In this document: piece after piece, positions 5,184-6,109 of the stretch | Numbering within the stretch: position 1 is the stretch's first letter | Layout of the letters: every line of letters begins with the position of its first letter | Assembly (NCBI GenBank): GCA_028688175.1 | Contig: JAQTYS010000162.1 | Span: 1 to 6,109, forward strand | Reading direction: 5' to 3' | Source: Methanothrix sp. | GTDB taxonomy: Archaea > Halobacteriota > Methanosarcinia > Methanotrichales > Methanotrichaceae | Length of the DNA stretch: 6,109 nt | Notes under the pieces: model-generated | Told to the model about the DNA's origin: nothing | Database searches by the model: none | Seen by the model: the letters and a program-made list of their open reading frames with translations, nothing else | Translations under genes and position numbers: made by a program

Positions 5184-5930
5184 TTAGATTATTCCTTTGG
5201 CCCGCAGAGCCGTTTTAACGTCGGACATATCGCTCTTGAGTTCGAAAACATCCGTTTTATCCAGGACGCGATCCATTTTTTCGTTTAGGCTGGCATTCAT
5301 ATCCTTGACCTCGACGATAAGATCATCCTGTTTTTGCAGCATCAAACCCATCTTGCCATCAATGCTGTCAATCTTTCCGCTCATTGCGCCAATTTTTCCA
5401 CTCAGTGTGTCGATTTTTCCGCTCATTATATCAATCTTTCCACTCATCGTGTCAATTTTTCCGCTCATTATATCAATCTTTCCACTCATCGTGTCAATTT
5501 TTCCACTCATTACATCAATTTTTTCTCCAATATTATCAATTTTTCGACTGAGATTCGAATCCATTTTTTCGATGGCCTTAGTGACACCGTTTATGGCTAT
5601 GATCATGCTACTGATTGCCTCAACGCCCTTATCCAGCCTGGCATCAGTCTCGTCCTCATCAACAACTTTACCGAATCGGATAAATTCGCCACCTGCAGCG
5701 AAGTAAGCCTTTTCAATGGTGGAAACCTGTATAAGTGTGTTCTTTATATCGATAGCGCTTTCAAACCATTTTAGCTTCTCATCTTCGCCTTCAACAATGA
5801 TTCTTACTCTGCCGTCCTCCAGGTTCTCGACTATTCCTTTCAGGCCAAAGGCTTTAGCTGTCTGCATGACTCTTTTTCTGTAACCGACCTTCTGGACCTG
5901 ACCTGAGACACAGGCAATTAGGCGTTTCAT
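5184..5930 (-). CDS. Acylphosphatase domain fused to a heptad-repeat coiled coil
   Basis: The protein has 248 residues. Positions 1-~60 form an acylphosphatase fold: CVSGQVQKVGYRKRV with catalytic Arg18, then GLKGIVENLEDGRV with catalytic Asn36. Their 18-residue spacing equals that of the classical enzymes, so hydrolysis of acyl phosphates is plausible. Free-standing acylphosphatases are only about 90-100 residues. Here a linker (~61-125) leads into seven-residue units of the form KIDxMSG (~125-195). Ile and Met/Leu sit at a/d spacing, predicting a long coiled coil and oligomerisation, and a charged helical tail follows. No signal peptide or membrane segment is seen. The start is fixed at ATG 5930 because an in-frame TGA immediately precedes it; no Shine-Dalgarno sequence is visible. 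The gene is on its own, convergent with the permease. The biological role is unknown; the repeat part could be a scaffold or sensor arm. Confidence 0.85.
   Translation of the reverse strand: MKRLIACVSGQVQKVGYRKRVMQTAKAFGLKGIVENLEDGRVRIIVEGEDEKLKWFESAIDIKNTLIQVSTIEKAYFAAGGEFIRFGKVVDEDETDARLDKGVEAISSMIIAINGVTKAIEKMDSNLSRKIDNIGEKIDVMSGKIDTMSGKIDIMSGKIDTMSGKIDIMSGKIDTLSGKIGAMSGKIDSIDGKMGLMLQKQDDLIVEVKDMNASLNEKMDRVLDKTDVFELKSDMSDVKTALRAKGII
5350..5559 (-). repeat. 21-bp tandem repeats (10 units) coding heptads, with a perfect 42-bp duplication
   Basis: Ten consecutive 21-bp units tile this stretch, each encoding one heptad of the coiled coil. The outer units are diverged. The central units alternate between two versions, and the 42-bp pair at 5413-5454 is repeated exactly at 5455-5496. 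Base-perfect copies flanked by degenerate ones indicate recent expansion by slippage or unequal recombination in steps of two heptads. Confidence 0.92.
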
Positions 5931-5941
5931 TCAATAGGGTT

Positions 5942-5971
5942 TCAAACTTCTTCGTATTTGGCTTTATCCAT
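5942..5971 (-). other. Possible 9-codon leader ORF upstream of the acylphosphatase gene
   Basis: ATG 5971 opens MDKAKYEEV and then TGA, ending 11 nt before ATG 5930 and inside the predicted leader. A different frame, from ATG 5982, sits almost at the predicted transcript start and reads 42 codons, overlapping the acylphosphatase start. Neither has independent support, so this may be chance. Confidence 0.2.
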
Positions 5972-6006
5972 GCGGATGGCATTTGTGTAGTCCCGAATGT
6001 TTGGAC

Positions 6007-6014
6007 TTTATATA
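6007..6014 (-). promoter_or_regulatory. Strong TATA box for the acylphosphatase-coiled-coil gene
   Basis: The minus strand reads TATATAAA, preceded by GC-rich GGGCCGGAG. The predicted transcript start is near 5984, giving an unusually long leader of about 55 nt compared with the near-leaderless genes elsewhere in the window. Confidence 0.6.
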
Positions 6015-6109
6015 CTCCGGCCCGCAAATTACATTCTTTGTTAACCATTTAATTCAGTCTCCATCCGATTCAGGAACATTCCCAATTTGCATCCTTCTGG
6101 CAGCCTTGA
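6015..6109. other. Right-edge sequence without an assignable gene
   Basis: On the minus strand two frames are open from the edge for about 17 and 22 codons, the longer ending at TAA 6041-6043. One might be the C-terminal tail of an upstream gene (for example a tail ending GNVPESDGD). Neither is long enough to recognise, and no RNA gene or repeat was seen. Confidence 0.3.

Noticed and set aside
5350..5559. CRISPR array or leucine-zipper-like intergenic repeat
   Set aside because: Units are contiguous, 21 bp, in frame and without unique spacers, so this is a coding tandem repeat.
5197..5774. Two long plus-strand frames (169 and 146 codons) with striking FPLI / NFSTH repeats
   Set aside because: They are the antisense image of the 21-bp heptad repeats. 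The minus-strand frame has the acylphosphatase motifs and promoter.
5854..6048. 64-codon minus-strand frame overlapping the acylphosphatase start
   Set aside because: Its upstream part spans the TATA box and its downstream part is out of frame with the clear acylphosphatase motifs; no domain was recognised.

Overview
The window looks like a euryarchaeal, most likely methanogen, chromosome segment. The lineage is inferred, not shown. Support comes from archaeal-type TATA boxes about 21-29 nt ahead of several starts, very short or absent leaders, an FprA-type (F420H2 oxidase family) flavodiiron protein beside rubredoxin, and a tiny single-C2H2 zinc-finger protein. Base composition is roughly balanced, and a Methanothrix/Methanosaeta-like organism would fit. 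No rRNA, tRNA, CRISPR array, insertion sequence or integrase was seen.

Left part (1-1204): the minus strand carries the first ~365 residues of a CopB-type (CPH motif) copper-transporting P1B ATPase that runs off the left edge. It has a histidine-rich N-terminus built from 15-bp repeats. About 107 bp of divergent promoter DNA separate it from a plus-strand class-I pyridine nucleotide-disulfide oxidoreductase (1205-2614) of the dihydrolipoamide dehydrogenase / MerA / mycothione reductase type. A nested stem-loop follows that gene.

Middle (2615-5163): a 38-aa C2H2 zinc-finger gene on the minus strand (2707-2823) is divergent from a compact plus-strand cluster: rubredoxin, FprA flavodiiron oxidase and a TauE/SafE permease, with gaps of 44 and 11 nt. 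Rubredoxin and FprA make a coherent oxygen-scavenging pair (O2 to water). The permease may export a sulfur oxyanion or other organic anion. A perfect 12-bp tandem duplication lies in the rubredoxin-fprA spacer.

Right part (5164-6109): a minus-strand gene convergent with the permease encodes an acylphosphatase domain with intact catalytic Arg and Asn, fused to a long heptad-repeat region. Its DNA has a 21-bp period and a perfect 42-bp tandem duplication. A strong TATA box lies 77 nt upstream of its start, and short ORFs sit in its leader. The last ~95 bases hold no assignable gene.

Overall theme: metal and oxidative stress defence (copper export, thiol/disulfide reductase, O2 reduction). The acylphosphatase-coiled-coil protein is the least explained element.
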